Shown here piece by piece: positions 16,859 through 25,750 of a stretch of 64,000 bases of DNA (positions within the stretch are counted from its first letter, which is position 1; the number at the start of each line of letters is the position of its first letter). The DNA lies in contig NZ_MJLT01000034.1 of assembly GCF_001766675.1 (NCBI RefSeq), positions 62,001 to 126,000 on the forward strand. Direction: 5' to 3'. Below the pieces are notes generated by a model. It made no database searches. It had not been told where the DNA came from and saw only the letters and a program-made list of their open reading frames with translations. The position numbers and the translations under genes are program-made. Source of the stretch: Arthrobacter sp. SW1. GTDB taxonomy: Bacteria > Actinomycetota > Actinomycetes > Actinomycetales > Micrococcaceae.

Positions 16859-17407
16859 TCACACGGGCGGTCCGGGCGCCAGGGCGGCGTCGATGGCACG
16901 CGTGATGACGGCTTCGATGGGGGCGTCCGGGTCCACCGTGATCCGGTGCAGCAGGAGCCCGTCGCCCGCGGCCATGACGAAGGTGGTGTGTTCGGCCGCA
17001 GCCTCGCCTCCGAGCCTGGCCAGGATGCTGCGCAGCCAGGCTTCGATGCCAATCCGCTGCTCGCGCAGGGGCCGTACGGCATCCGCGTCGGCTTCGAGGA
17101 ACAGCGCGTACCGCGCCCGCGTGCGCGCCGCCAGGGGACCGGACTGCACTTCGATCATCCGGACGAGCGCCCTGATGAGCTCTTCCCGTGAGCCGATCTC
17201 GGGGACGCCCGCGTCGCCTAGTTCCTGCTGCGCAATCCACTCGGTGACTCCTGCCACCAGTGCGGCCCTGGTGCGGAAGAAGTTGGAAGTGGAGCCTGAG
17301 GGCAGGGAGGCTGCTGCGTCCACCCTGCCGTGGGTGAGCGCCCGGATTCCTTCGGTACCCACCAGGGTCACGGCGGCATCGAGGGCCCGGCGTCGTGTAC
17401 TGCTCAT
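16859..17407 (-). CDS. TetR-family transcriptional regulator
   Basis: 182 aa. Helix-turn-helix in residues about 10-50 (ALDAAVTLVGTEGIRALTHGRVDAAASLPSGSTSNFFRTRAAL), then an all-helical ligand domain ending in two short acidic/basic helices. Divergent from the AHSA1 gene at 17515 across a 107-base gap that holds two CACTA..TAGTG palindromes, the probable operator for autoregulation and for the neighbour. Ligand unknown. Confidence 0.88.
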   Translation of the reverse strand: MSSTRRRALDAAVTLVGTEGIRALTHGRVDAAASLPSGSTSNFFRTRAALVAGVTEWIAQQELGDAGVPEIGSREELIRALVRMIEVQSGPLAARTRARYALFLEADADAVRPLREQRIGIEAWLRSILARLGGEAAAEHTTFVMAAGDGLLLHRITVDPDAPIEAVITRAIDAALAPGPPV

Positions 17408-17443
17408 GACTCCGAGCCTATGCCACGCCGCGGTTCAGAAAAG

Positions 17444-17482
17444 CACTATCTTTGTAGTATCCAGATCACTATATTTGTAGTG
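17444..17482. promoter_or_regulatory. twin palindromic operator for the TetR regulator
   Basis: Two 16-base near-palindromes, CACTATCTTTGTAGTA (17444-17459) and CACTATATTTGTAGTG (17467-17482), both with CACTA..TAGTG-type arms, offset by 23 bases. They lie in the 107-base space between the divergent TetR and AHSA1 genes, and are locally AT-rich in an otherwise GC-rich region. Confidence 0.7.
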
Positions 17483-17514
17483 CAAGCCTCGCTGAGAGAA
17501 GAAGGAGCACTCCC

Positions 17515-18003
17515 ATGGACCTGAACGACGAAACCATTGGGCTCACGCTGCATCGCGAGTTGCCGGGCACTCCTGAGGAAGTGTTCGATGCGTTCACGGA
17601 TCCCGCCAAGCAGCGGATGTGGCTATCGGCCCTCGGGCCTGAGGAAGGGGCGGTGGAAACCACGGTTGACCTGCGTGTCGGCGGCACCTGGGAGGCTCGG
17701 TTCAGGCCGAATCCGCAGACGCTCGTCCACGATGTGCACACCTACCGCGAGATCGATCGTCCGCATCGGATTGTCACCGACCTCGTTGGGGAATCGGCCA
17801 TCGAGGGCCAGCAGATGCCGGCCCTTGAGTCCCGCATCGTGATGACCCTCGAGGCGATGGGTGGAGGCACCCGGGTGACCGTGGAACACAGCGGCTTCCC
17901 GGCGGCCGAGCTCCGCGACTTCTTCGCAAACGTGGCGTGGCCGGAAGGGCTCGACCGACTCGGCGCCGTCGTCGCCTCACCCGCCCAGGATCCCGTGCCG
18001 TGA
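17515..18003 (+). CDS. AHSA1/START-like SRPBCC protein
   Basis: 162 aa. Begins [28 protein letters not shown], continues [36 protein letters not shown] and [31 protein letters not shown], the standard order of the AHSA1 branch of the START/Bet v1 fold, which binds hydrophobic ligands in a deep pocket. Divergently paired with the TetR gene and probably controlled by it. Preceded by gaaggagcactccc as ribosome site. Its 3' end overlaps bsaP on the opposite strand by 27 bases. Confidence 0.88.
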   Translation: MDLNDETIGLTLHRELPGTPEEVFDAFTDPAKQRMWLSALGPEEGAVETTVDLRVGGTWEARFRPNPQTLVHDVHTYREIDRPHRIVTDLVGESAIEGQQMPALESRIVMTLEAMGGGTRVTVEHSGFPAAELRDFFANVAWPEGLDRLGAVVASPAQDPVP

Positions 18004-18264
18004 GCACTCGGCGCTCCAGCCCAACGGCGTGACCTGGACCTTCATCCGGCGGCGGACCTGCGCGCAATAGCGCGGCGGTTCCATGGCCAGGCGCATGCGG
18101 CAGTCCCGGTGGGCGTCGCTCCCAAGGCCAGCGTCCGACGTCGGGATGTCACCGCCGCAGTGGCCGCAGTAAGCCTCCCCGGTGGTTGAGGCGCTGGTTG
18201 AGCCTGTCGAAACCGTCGAAACCCCGGGATCTCGACAAGCTCGATCACCGATGTCCCCGCTCAC
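17977..18264 (-). CDS. bsaP: biotin synthase auxiliary protein BsaP
   Basis: 95 aa. GTG start at 18264 overlaps the bioB stop by 4 bases (GTGA), giving tight coupling. The conserved part is [10 protein letters not shown], then [41 protein letters not shown]. This resembles the small protein downstream of bioB in actinobacteria, which is required for biotin synthase activity and reported to carry an Fe-S cluster. In relatives I recall Cys-x-x-Cys in the middle (CAxC); here the second Cys is Val, so cluster ligation may differ. The first 30 residues are encoded by an interspersed repeat (18196-18250) and are unlike the family. Overlaps the AHSA1 gene by 27 bases. Confidence 0.78.
   Translation of the reverse strand: MSGDIGDRACRDPGVSTVSTGSTSASTTGEAYCGHCGGDIPTSDAGLGSDAHRDCRMRLAMEPPRYCAQVRRRMKVQVTPLGWSAECSRHGILGG
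18196..18250. repeat. interspersed GGTTGAG..TCGAAACC repeat inside bsaP
   Basis: Contains ggttgagcctgtcgaaacc (18196-18214) and atctcgacaagctcgatcac (18229-18248). The ends are imperfect inverted complements, of a type familiar from intergenic regions in Micrococcales genomes. Here it lies within the 5' coding region of bsaP and is read in frame. Confidence 0.75.
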
Positions 18265-19253
18265 AGCGTCTTCTGGAGTTCCTTGATGGGCATGTTCAGC
18301 TCCACCAGCAGCTGCAGGTCGGCGTCGGCGGGGCGGCCCAGGGTGGTCAGGTAGTTGCCCACGATCACTGCGTTGATGCCGCCCAGCAGGCCCTCGCGCG
18401 TGCCCAGGTCGCCCAGGGTGAGCTCGCGGCCGCCGGCGTAGCGCAGCACGGTGCGCGGCATGGCGAGCCGGAACGCGGCGATGGCACGGAGGGCGTCCTT
18501 GCCGTCCATGATGCCCTGGTTTTCCAGAGGCGTTCCGGGGCGCGGATTGAGGAAGTTCAGCGGGACCTCGTGCGGGTCCAGGGCCGCGAGCTGCGCGGCG
18601 AGTTCAGCCCGCTGTTCCAGGGATTCGCCCATGCCGATCAGGGCGCCGCAGCACAGTTCCATGCCTGCTTCCTTGACCATGGCGCAGGTCTCCAGGCGCT
18701 CCTCGTACGTATGCGTGGTGACCACCTGCGGGAAGTAGCTGCGCGCGGTTTCCAGGTTGTGGTTGTAACGGTGCACGCCCCATTCGGCGAGCTGATCCAC
18801 CTGCCGTTGGGTGAGCATGCCCAGGGAGCAGGCGATGTTGATGTCCACTTCCTCGTTGATGCGGTCGATCGCGAACTTGATCTGGTTCATCAGCTTGATG
18901 TCCGGCCCGCGCACGGCCGCAACGATGCAGAACTCGGTGGCGCCGGTGGCCGCGGTTTCCTTGGCGGCTTTCACCAGTTCGGGAATGTCCAGCCAGACGC
19001 CGCGCACGGGGGAGTCGAACAACCCGGACTGGCTGCAGAAATGGCAGTCCTCCGGGCAGCCGCCGGTCTTGATGGAGATGATGCCCTCCACCTCCACGTC
19101 TTCGCCGCAGTGCTCCACGCGGACCTCGTGCGCCAATTGCAGCGCGGCCGGAATGTCCTCATCCGGGAGCTGCAGGACCTCCAGCAGCTGCCCTTCGTTC
19201 AGTCCGATTCCGCGTTGAAGGACCTGTTCGCGGGCGGTGTCGAGGATGGTCAT
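18261..19253 (-). CDS. bioB: biotin synthase BioB
   Basis: 330 aa. Radical-SAM enzyme that inserts sulfur into dethiobiotin to make biotin. CxxxCxxC for the 4Fe-4S cluster is at Cys66, Cys70 and Cys73 ([12 protein letters not shown]). Other landmarks: [81 protein letters not shown] and [11 protein letters not shown]. bioB is followed directly by bsaP. No bioA, bioD or bioF is nearby, so the cell may import precursors or encode those genes elsewhere. A 10-bp palindrome lies 71 bases upstream. Confidence 0.96.
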   Translation of the reverse strand: MTILDTAREQVLQRGIGLNEGQLLEVLQLPDEDIPAALQLAHEVRVEHCGEDVEVEGIISIKTGGCPEDCHFCSQSGLFDSPVRGVWLDIPELVKAAKETAATGATEFCIVAAVRGPDIKLMNQIKFAIDRINEEVDINIACSLGMLTQRQVDQLAEWGVHRYNHNLETARSYFPQVVTTHTYEERLETCAMVKEAGMELCCGALIGMGESLEQRAELAAQLAALDPHEVPLNFLNPRPGTPLENQGIMDGKDALRAIAAFRLAMPRTVLRYAGGRELTLGDLGTREGLLGGINAVIVGNYLTTLGRPADADLQLLVELNMPIKELQKTL

Positions 19254-19323
19254 GCTGCTCCTTCGTTTCCATGGTTAATGCCTCTTCACTGACGCTAGCC
19301 ACCCTGTGCCGAGCCGATTTTGT

Positions 19324-19333
19324 TGGACGTCCA
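19324..19333. promoter_or_regulatory. palindrome TGGACGTCCA in the bioB/NCS1 divergent region
   Basis: Perfect 10-bp palindrome with partly symmetric flanks (TTTGT on the left, CAAA on the right) between divergent bioB and the permease gene. It is a candidate operator, but the bound regulator and which gene it controls are unknown. Confidence 0.35.
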
Positions 19334-19455
19334 CAAATCCCCGCGGCCCGTCTTGGGCCGGTTTTACAGCCACGAAACACCGTGGTGACCCCGCCGTCGA
19401 TTCCCGCCGATAGCGTCGGGCCGGAACGCAGACCACGTTGGAGAAGGAACCGGGG

Positions 19456-21195
19456 ATGACTGAACAACAACGGACAACACAGATTCTTGAGCGTTCGACG
19501 GCGGGCGGCAGCGCCGTCGTCGACGGTTCCGGCGGCGAGCCCGCCGTTAAGGCCGGAGCCGCGCGCAGCGACGCGATGAGCGCCGCGAAGGAGAGCCTGG
19601 AGGACTACACGCTGCGCTTCGCGCCGCGCTCCTACCGGAAGTGGAGCGCCGGAGTGGTGGCCACGAGTGCGCTTGGCGGAATCGCCTACCTCGCGGATTT
19701 TTCGATCGGTGCGAACATCGCGATCTCCTACGGCACGGGCAACGCGATCCTCGGTGTGCTGGTGGCCGCTGCGGTCATCTTCGCCACCGGCTTTCCGCTG
19801 GCGTACTACGCGGCCCGGTACAACATCGACCTGGACCTGATCACGCGCGGCTCGGGCTTCGGCTACTACGGTTCGGTGGTCACCAACGTCATCTTCGCCA
19901 CCTTCACGTTCATCTTCTTCGCCCTGGAAGGCTCCATCATGGCGCAGGGCCTGGAACTGGGCCTCGGGATCCCGCAATGGATCGGTTACGCGGCGTCCAC
20001 CGTGATCATCATCCCGCTGGTGGTCTACGGGATGAACACCCTGGCCAAGCTGCAGGTGTGGACCACCCCGCTGTGGTTGCTGCTGATGGTCATTCCGGTG
20101 GGATACCTTGTGGTTTCGCATCCGGAGAGCATCGATTCCTTCTTCGCGTACACGGGCAAGTCCGGCGATTCCGGGATGAACCTGGCCTCCGTGATGCTCG
20201 CCGCAGGCGTGTGCCTGTCCCTGATGGCGCAGATCGCCGAACAGATCGACTACCTTCGCTTCATGCCCCCGCGCACCGCCGCGAACAAGGGCGCCTGGTG
20301 GCGCGCCGTGATCCTGGCCGGACCCGGCTGGGTGATTTTCGGCGCCATCAAGCAGATCGTGGGCATGTTCATCGCCGTCTACCTGATCGCCACCCTGGAT
20401 CCGGCGGCCTCGGCGCACGCCAACGAACCCGTGCACCAGTTCCTGGGCGTCTACCGCGAAATGATGCCCGCCTGGCTGGCCATGACCCTGGCCGTGGTGC
20501 TGGTGGTCATCTCGCAGATCAAGATCAACGTCACCAACGCCTACTCCGGCTCCCTGGCCTGGACCAACAGCTTCACCCGCATCACCAAGACCTATCCGGG
20601 CCGCATGGTGTTTGTCATCCTGAACCTGGCTGTTGCGCTGGTGCTGATGGAAGCGAACATGTTCGAGTTCCTCAACACCATCCTGGGCTTCTACGCGAAC
20701 TGCGCCATCGCCTGGGTGGTGACGGTGGCGGCGGACATCGCCATCAACAAGTACCTGCTGAAGATCTCCCCGAAGCTTCCCGAATTCCGCCGCGGCATGC
20801 TGTACGCCGTGAACCCGGTGGGCTTCGTGTCCATGCTGGTTTCCGCGGGCGTCTCCATCGCGGTGTTCTTCGGGGCGTTTGGTCCGTCCGTTCAGCCGTA
20901 CTCGCCGATCTTCGCCGTCGGCCTGGCGCTGGTGCTCCCGCCGCTGCTGGCCGTGCTGACCCGCGGGAAGTACTACCTGCGCCGCACGGACGACGGCATC
21001 GACCTCGCCATGCTCGACTCCGAAGGCAACCCCAGCCAAGCCAAGCTGCTGTGCCACGTGACCGGGATCGAGTTCGAACGCCCGGACATGCTCCGCTCGG
21101 CCCAGGACGGGCCCGACGGCGAACCCCAGTACATCTCGTCGCTCGCCTTGTCCACGGACAAGACCGGGGAACTGGTGCTGCCGGCGCAAAAGTAG
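19456..21195 (+). CDS. NCS1-family nucleobase/cytosine permease
   Basis: 579 aa from ATG 19456; an in-frame TTG at 19438 has no better ribosome site. About 12 membrane segments follow a 70-residue N-terminal cytoplasmic region; SFGYYGSVVTNVIFATFTFIFFALEGSIMAQGLELGLG, AEQIDYLRFMP and INVTNAYSGSLAWTNSFTRITKTYPGR fit the purine/cytosine/allantoin sodium- or proton-symporter family (NCS1). The C-terminal 80 residues are hydrophilic. It stands alone, divergent from bioB and convergent to the GAF-type regulator. The substrate among purines, cytosine, allantoin or hydantoins cannot be fixed. Confidence 0.85.
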   Translation: MTEQQRTTQILERSTAGGSAVVDGSGGEPAVKAGAARSDAMSAAKESLEDYTLRFAPRSYRKWSAGVVATSALGGIAYLADFSIGANIAISYGTGNAILGVLVAAAVIFATGFPLAYYAARYNIDLDLITRGSGFGYYGSVVTNVIFATFTFIFFALEGSIMAQGLELGLGIPQWIGYAASTVIIIPLVVYGMNTLAKLQVWTTPLWLLLMVIPVGYLVVSHPESIDSFFAYTGKSGDSGMNLASVMLAAGVCLSLMAQIAEQIDYLRFMPPRTAANKGAWWRAVILAGPGWVIFGAIKQIVGMFIAVYLIATLDPAASAHANEPVHQFLGVYREMMPAWLAMTLAVVLVVISQIKINVTNAYSGSLAWTNSFTRITKTYPGRMVFVILNLAVALVLMEANMFEFLNTILGFYANCAIAWVVTVAADIAINKYLLKISPKLPEFRRGMLYAVNPVGFVSMLVSAGVSIAVFFGAFGPSVQPYSPIFAVGLALVLPPLLAVLTRGKYYLRRTDDGIDLAMLDSEGNPSQAKLLCHVTGIEFERPDMLRSAQDGPDGEPQYISSLALSTDKTGELVLPAQK

Positions 21196-21223
21196 CCGGC
21201 GCGGGCTGGCGCGGCCTGCGGCC

Positions 21224-22552
21224 CTAGGCCCCGAGTTCGCGGTCGAGCCGTTCCAGCCTGGCCCGGGCCAGTTCGAAACGGGGATCGCCGGGCACCGCGA
21301 GCCGCGCCAGTTCCCGTGCCGCTTCCGAGTCGCCGTGGCCCATGTCCGTGGCGCACCATTGGGCGATCAGCCCGGGGTCCCCGCTCGAACGCACCGACGC
21401 CGCTACGGCCTGGTCGAGCTCGTCCCGCATGAGCTCGACGGCCAAGGTGGTTGAGCGGTTGAGCAGCCGCCCTGTGTAGGACGCCAGGGCCTCGCGGATC
21501 CGTCCGGCACGCAGGTGCCCGGCCACCAGCCCGGCGTCGGAAACCACCTGCACGTTCTCGGCAAAGCGGTACGGGTTCGGCTCCACCAGCTGGCCGAGGG
21601 AAGCCCGGATCCGGTGCATTTCCGTGCGGATCGTCGCCGCAGCGCCATCCTCGCCATGCAGCTGGTACGCGAGCTCCTCAGCGCTCCAGCCCTGGCTCCT
21701 GGACGCCAGCAGCGCCAGGATCTCCGCCCGCCGCAGCGTGACCGGAACTGTTCTGCCGCCGTCGAGCTCCGCCGTCGGCTTGTCACCCAAAAGCCGCAGG
21801 AACAGCGTTGACGCAGGCCGCCCGGCTGCTCCCGAATGCCCGGCTCCTCCCGAATGCCCGACGGCGGCCCGGCCTGGGCCTTTCGGCGCGCCCGCTGAGC
21901 GGAGCAGTTCCTCCGCGAGGCGCACGCCGCAGCGCACCATCCGCAGGCTGTCCGGGGTGACGGAATCGATGGGGCCGGACACGTCCAGGACCCCGAGCAG
22001 TTCGCCGCTCAAGGGATCGCGGATGGGGGCTGCGGTGCATGCCCATTCGTGATGGGTGCGGACCAGGTGTTCGGCCGAGAACAACTGCGCGGCGTCCCCG
22101 GTGACAAGGGCTTCGCTGATCGCGTTGGTGCCGATTCCTGCCTCGGACCAATCGGCGCCCTCGACGAACTCCAGGGAATCCGCCTGACGCAGCGCGGAAC
22201 TGCTGCCGAGCCGCCAGAGGACCTCCCCGTGGTGGTCGGTGACGATCAACAAGTGCCGCCCGGCCGCGGATTCGTCCGCCAAAAGCTGGGACAGTGCCGG
22301 GACCACGGCGGCCAGCCGGTGCTCCCGGCCGATGGCCCGGGCCTCCGCAACGTCATGGCGATGGATGGGCCGGTGCTCTTCGGGGTTGATGCCCAGCGCG
22401 AGCGAACGCTTCCACGATTCCAGCAACGACGGCGTGAAAGCAGGATCCGGGGCGCCGGACAACGTTGCGTCGTGGGCATTGCGCAGGGCCTTGGCGTATT
22501 CGCGCGGAGCCGAGAACCGCAGGGTGGGGTCGGCGGCCGGCATAGTGCCCAT
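21224..22552 (-). CDS. GAF-domain transcriptional regulator, AcoR-like without sigma-54 domain
   Basis: 442 aa, ATG at 22552 with aaggag 7 bases upstream. The N-terminal region (ESWKRSLALGINPEEHRP ... LLADESAAGRHLLIVTDHHGEVLWRLG ... GADWSEAGIGTNAISEAL ... THHEWACTAAPIRDPLSGELLGVLDVSG) is the GAF sensory domain of AcoR-type activators, but there is no AAA+ domain. The C-terminus has a winged-helix segment (ILALLASRSQGWSAEELAYQLHGEDGAAATIRTEMHRIRASLGQ). Actinobacteria often use this layout to control acetoin, ketone or alkane catabolism. It is divergent from the monooxygenase-dehydrogenase pair, its likely targets. A repeat GAGHSGAAGHS-like region separates the domains. Confidence 0.8.
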   Translation of the reverse strand: MGTMPAADPTLRFSAPREYAKALRNAHDATLSGAPDPAFTPSLLESWKRSLALGINPEEHRPIHRHDVAEARAIGREHRLAAVVPALSQLLADESAAGRHLLIVTDHHGEVLWRLGSSSALRQADSLEFVEGADWSEAGIGTNAISEALVTGDAAQLFSAEHLVRTHHEWACTAAPIRDPLSGELLGVLDVSGPIDSVTPDSLRMVRCGVRLAEELLRSAGAPKGPGRAAVGHSGGAGHSGAAGRPASTLFLRLLGDKPTAELDGGRTVPVTLRRAEILALLASRSQGWSAEELAYQLHGEDGAAATIRTEMHRIRASLGQLVEPNPYRFAENVQVVSDAGLVAGHLRAGRIREALASYTGRLLNRSTTLAVELMRDELDQAVAASVRSSGDPGLIAQWCATDMGHGDSEAARELARLAVPGDPRFELARARLERLDRELGA

Positions 22553-22705
22553 GCGCCAACTCCTTCGCCCTTGAATGGATTGCTGCCGTCCGCGGATGCC
22601 GCGGATCCGGTGCAACCCGATTGTAACCCCCGGCCGCGTCTACTTGTGATGCGGGTCACGCTCCCGACCCGCCGGATCCCACGGTCAGCGATGGAAAGAG
22701 GAGAG

Positions 22706-24496
22706 ATGCCTGAAACCGCAAACGCCGTAGCCGCGGCCTGGCTGGCGCAGTTCGATGAGGCGCTGCGCAGCAACAACACCGGGGCCGTCCTGGAACTGTT
22801 CGACGACGAACCGTACTGGCGCGACTTCGTGTCCTTCACCTGGAACCTCAAGACGATGGAAGGCAAGGCCGAAATCGAGCGCATGCTCGGGGCTACGCTC
22901 GGCGACGTACAACCAAGCAATTGGACCCTCGCCGAGGACGCCACCGGTGATGCCGCCGCCACCGAAGCCTGGGTGAATTTCGAAACCGCCCAGGCCAGGG
23001 GCCACGCCCACCTGCGGCTGCGCAACGGCAAATGCTGGACGTTGCTGACCACCATGCAGGAACTCAAGGGCTTCGAAGAGAGAAAGGGCCCCAACCGTGA
23101 ACAGGGCGTGGCCCACCGGATCGAGAAGGGCCGCAAATCCTGGCTGGAACGCAAGCAAGAACAGGAAGCACGGCTCGGCTACGAGGAGCAGCCGTACACC
23201 GTGATCATTGGCGGCGGCCAGGGCGGCATCGGCCTGGGGGCGCGGCTCCGCAGGCTCGGGGTGCCCACGATCATCGTGGAAAAGAACGCCCGGCCCGGCG
23301 ACTCCTGGCGGAACCGGTACAAGTCCCTGCACCTGCACGACCCCGTCTGGTACGACCACCTGCCGTACCTGAAGTTCCCGGACGACTGGCCGGTCTTCGC
23401 CGCCAAGGACAAGATCGGGGACTGGCTGGAGCATTACACCCGCATCATGGAGCTGAACTATTGGAGCAGCACCGAATGCACCAATGCCCGCTGGGATGAG
23501 GACGCCCGGGAGTGGGTGGTCCAGGTAATCCGCGACGGCGAGCCCGTCACCTTGCGCCCCAAGCAACTGGTCTTCGCGCTGGGCGTGTCCGGTTACCCGA
23601 ACGTTCCCGTGTTCGACGGCGCCGAATCCTTCCTGGGGGAGCAGTACCACTCGTCCAAGCACCCGGGCGGTGGAGACTGGACGGGCAAGAAGGTGGTGGT
23701 GATCGGCTCCAACAACTCGGCCCACGACATCTGCGCGGACCTGTGGGAGCACGGCGCGGACGTCACCATGGTGCAGCGCTCCTCCACGCACATCGCCCGC
23801 AGCGAATCCCTGATGGACCTGGCCCTCGGCGACCTCTACTCCGAACGGGCGCTCGCCAACGGGGTGACCACGGAGAAGGCGGACCTGCTCTTCGCGTCCC
23901 TGCCGTACCGCATCCTGCCCGAGGCACAGGTTCCCGTGTACCAGGAGATGGCCAAGCGGGACGCGGAGTTCTATTCGCAGCTTGAGGCTGCCGGCTTTGA
24001 ACTGGATTTCGGCGTCGACGGTTCCGGCTTGTTCCTGAAGTACCTGCGGCGCGGCTCCGGCTACTACATCGATGTAGGCGCATCCCAGCTGATCATCGAC
24101 GGCCGGGTGAAGCTGGCATCCGGCCAGGTCGAGAAGATCACCGGCAACGCCGTGGTCATGGCCGATGGCACCGAGCTTGAAGCGGACGTGATCGTCTACG
24201 CCACGGGCTACGGCTCCATGAATGCCTGGCTGGCCGACCTCGTCTCGCCCGAGGTTGCGGACAAAGTGGGCAAGTGTTGGGGCTTCGGCTCGGATACCCC
24301 CAAGGACCCGGGGCCCTGGGAGGGCGAACTGCGCAATATGTGGAAGCCCACCAACGTGGAGAACCTCTGGATCCACGGCGGCAACCTGCACCAGAGCAGG
24401 CACTACTCGAACTACCTGGCGCTGCAGCTCAAGGCCCGCATGGAGGGGCTGCCCACGCCGGTATACGAGCTCCAGCCCTCCCACCACACGCGCTGA
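22706..24496 (+). CDS. flavin-containing monooxygenase with N-terminal NTF2-like domain
   Basis: 596 aa, ATG at 22706 after aaagaggagag. Residues about 1-140 form an NTF2/SnoaL-like fold (AWLAQFDEALRSNNTGAVLELFDDEPYWRDFVSFTWNLKTMEGKAEIERML). FAD-binding GGGQGGIG is at about 169-176, followed by ARPGDSWRNRYKSLHLHDPVWYDHLPYLKFPDDWPVF, typical of flavin monooxygenases; a second nucleotide fold is at about 331 (VVVIGSNNSAHDICADLWEHG). It probably oxygenates a carbonyl or heteroatom compound using NADPH. The dehydrogenase 14 bases downstream and the divergent GAF regulator suggest a small-molecule catabolic unit for an alcohol or ketone. Substrate unknown. Confidence 0.85.
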   Translation: MPETANAVAAAWLAQFDEALRSNNTGAVLELFDDEPYWRDFVSFTWNLKTMEGKAEIERMLGATLGDVQPSNWTLAEDATGDAAATEAWVNFETAQARGHAHLRLRNGKCWTLLTTMQELKGFEERKGPNREQGVAHRIEKGRKSWLERKQEQEARLGYEEQPYTVIIGGGQGGIGLGARLRRLGVPTIIVEKNARPGDSWRNRYKSLHLHDPVWYDHLPYLKFPDDWPVFAAKDKIGDWLEHYTRIMELNYWSSTECTNARWDEDAREWVVQVIRDGEPVTLRPKQLVFALGVSGYPNVPVFDGAESFLGEQYHSSKHPGGGDWTGKKVVVIGSNNSAHDICADLWEHGADVTMVQRSSTHIARSESLMDLALGDLYSERALANGVTTEKADLLFASLPYRILPEAQVPVYQEMAKRDAEFYSQLEAAGFELDFGVDGSGLFLKYLRRGSGYYIDVGASQLIIDGRVKLASGQVEKITGNAVVMADGTELEADVIVYATGYGSMNAWLADLVSPEVADKVGKCWGFGSDTPKDPGPWEGELRNMWKPTNVENLWIHGGNLHQSRHYSNYLALQLKARMEGLPTPVYELQPSHHTR

Positions 24497-24510
24497 AAGG
24501 GGGAACTGTT

Positions 24511-25566
24511 ATGAGAGCGGCACGTTTCCATGGGCAGAAGGACCTGCGCGTGGAGGACATTCCGGAGCCGGAGATCCGGCCGGGCGCGGTCAAAATCGCC
24601 GTCGCCTGGTGTGGAATCTGTGGTACCGACCTGCACGAATTCCTGGAAGGTCCCATCTTCATTCCGCATCCCGGCCATCCGCACCCGCTGGCCGGGGAGG
24701 ACCTCCCGGTGACCATGGGGCACGAGTTCTCAGGGGTGGTCGAGGAACTCGGCGAAGGCGTCACGGGCCTCGCCGTGGGAGACGGCGTGGTGGTGGAGCC
24801 TTATTTTGTCTGCGACGAATGCGGGCCTTGCAAAGCCGGGAACTACAACCTGTGCACCAGGATGGGATTCATCGGCCTGGCCGGCGGCGGTGGCGGCCTC
24901 AGCGAAAAGATTGTGGTGGATGCCCGCTGGGTGCACCCGGTGGGGGACATCCCCCTGGACGAAGCCGCCCTGATCGAGCCCCTCTCCGTGGCGTACCATG
25001 CCGTCTCGCGGGCGGAGCTCACGGCCGGTGACGTCGCCGTCGTCGGGGGCGCCGGGCCGATCGGCCTGCTCACCGCCGCCGTCCTCAAGGGCCTGGGCAT
25101 CACCACCATCCTCACCGAGCTGTCGACGGCACGGAAGGAAAAGGCCCGCAGCTCCGGCGTCGCGGACCACGTCCTCGACCCCTCGCAGGACGATGTCGCG
25201 GCGCGGGTCCTGGAGCTGACGGACGGCGCCGGGGCGGACGCGGCATTCGAATGTGCCGGGGTGAATGCCGTGCTGGACACCATGCTCGACGTCGTCCGGC
25301 CGGCCGGCGTGGTGGTGAACGTATCCATCTGGGGACGGCCCGCCACGGTGGACATGCAGAAGATTGTCCTGAAGGAGATCGACCTCCGCGGGACCATCGC
25401 CTACCGCGGGGACCATGCCGCCGCCATCCGCCTGGTGCAGGACGGGAAGGTGGACCTCAAGCCGTTCATCACCGGGCGGATCGTGCTGGAGGACCTGGTG
25501 GATGAAGGCTTCGATACCTTGATCAACCACAACGACACCGCGGTGAAGATCATCGTTCACCCGTAG
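24511..25566 (+). CDS. zinc alcohol dehydrogenase, 2,3-butanediol dehydrogenase type
   Basis: 351 aa, ATG 24511 with aaaggggga upstream. Catalytic zinc ligands Cys37 (CGICGTDLHE) and His71-Glu72 (GHEFSG), and structural zinc CDECGPCKAGNYNLC. The long insertion GPIFIPHPGHPHPLAGEDLPVTMG is characteristic of 2,3-butanediol/sorbitol-type dehydrogenases. NAD-binding fold: DVAVVGGAGPIGLLTAAVL. It follows the monooxygenase gene closely and the same GAF-type regulator probably controls both. Whether the substrate is butanediol or another secondary alcohol is inferred only from the family. Confidence 0.88.
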   Translation: MRAARFHGQKDLRVEDIPEPEIRPGAVKIAVAWCGICGTDLHEFLEGPIFIPHPGHPHPLAGEDLPVTMGHEFSGVVEELGEGVTGLAVGDGVVVEPYFVCDECGPCKAGNYNLCTRMGFIGLAGGGGGLSEKIVVDARWVHPVGDIPLDEAALIEPLSVAYHAVSRAELTAGDVAVVGGAGPIGLLTAAVLKGLGITTILTELSTARKEKARSSGVADHVLDPSQDDVAARVLELTDGAGADAAFECAGVNAVLDTMLDVVRPAGVVVNVSIWGRPATVDMQKIVLKEIDLRGTIAYRGDHAAAIRLVQDGKVDLKPFITGRIVLEDLVDEGFDTLINHNDTAVKIIVHP

Positions 25567-25608
25567 CCGGTGCTTCGGTGGCGGCGCGGCGCTGTGGCGC
25601 TGTGAACC

Positions 25609-25651
25609 CGGCCTTCGTTGCGCAGGCAGCCCGCCTGCGCAACGAAGGCCG
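25609..25651. terminator. 19-bp perfect hairpin between dehydrogenase and Old Yellow Enzyme
   Basis: cggccttcgttgcgcaggc (25609-25627) pairs perfectly with 25633-25651 around the loop agccc. It starts 43 bases after the dehydrogenase stop and has no T-run. It may act as a terminator or be an interspersed palindromic element. Confidence 0.6.
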
Positions 25652-25750
25652 AGGTGATTGCGCCCCATGATCCGCACCACACCCGGAATAGTTGCAAGCG
25701 CGCGGTAGTTGCCCACATCGGAAACGAATCCCGTGTGAAAGGTCCTGCGC

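Noticed and set aside
22049..22705. Upstream in-frame extension of the monooxygenase (815-aa version)
   Set aside because: It runs antisense to the GAF regulator gene and lacks domain content. The ATG at 22706 has a good ribosome site and matches the NTF2-like start.
24222..25031. 269-aa plus-strand frame overlapping the monooxygenase and dehydrogenase genes
   Set aside because: Arg/Pro/Gly-rich translation without motifs, in a different frame from both real genes.
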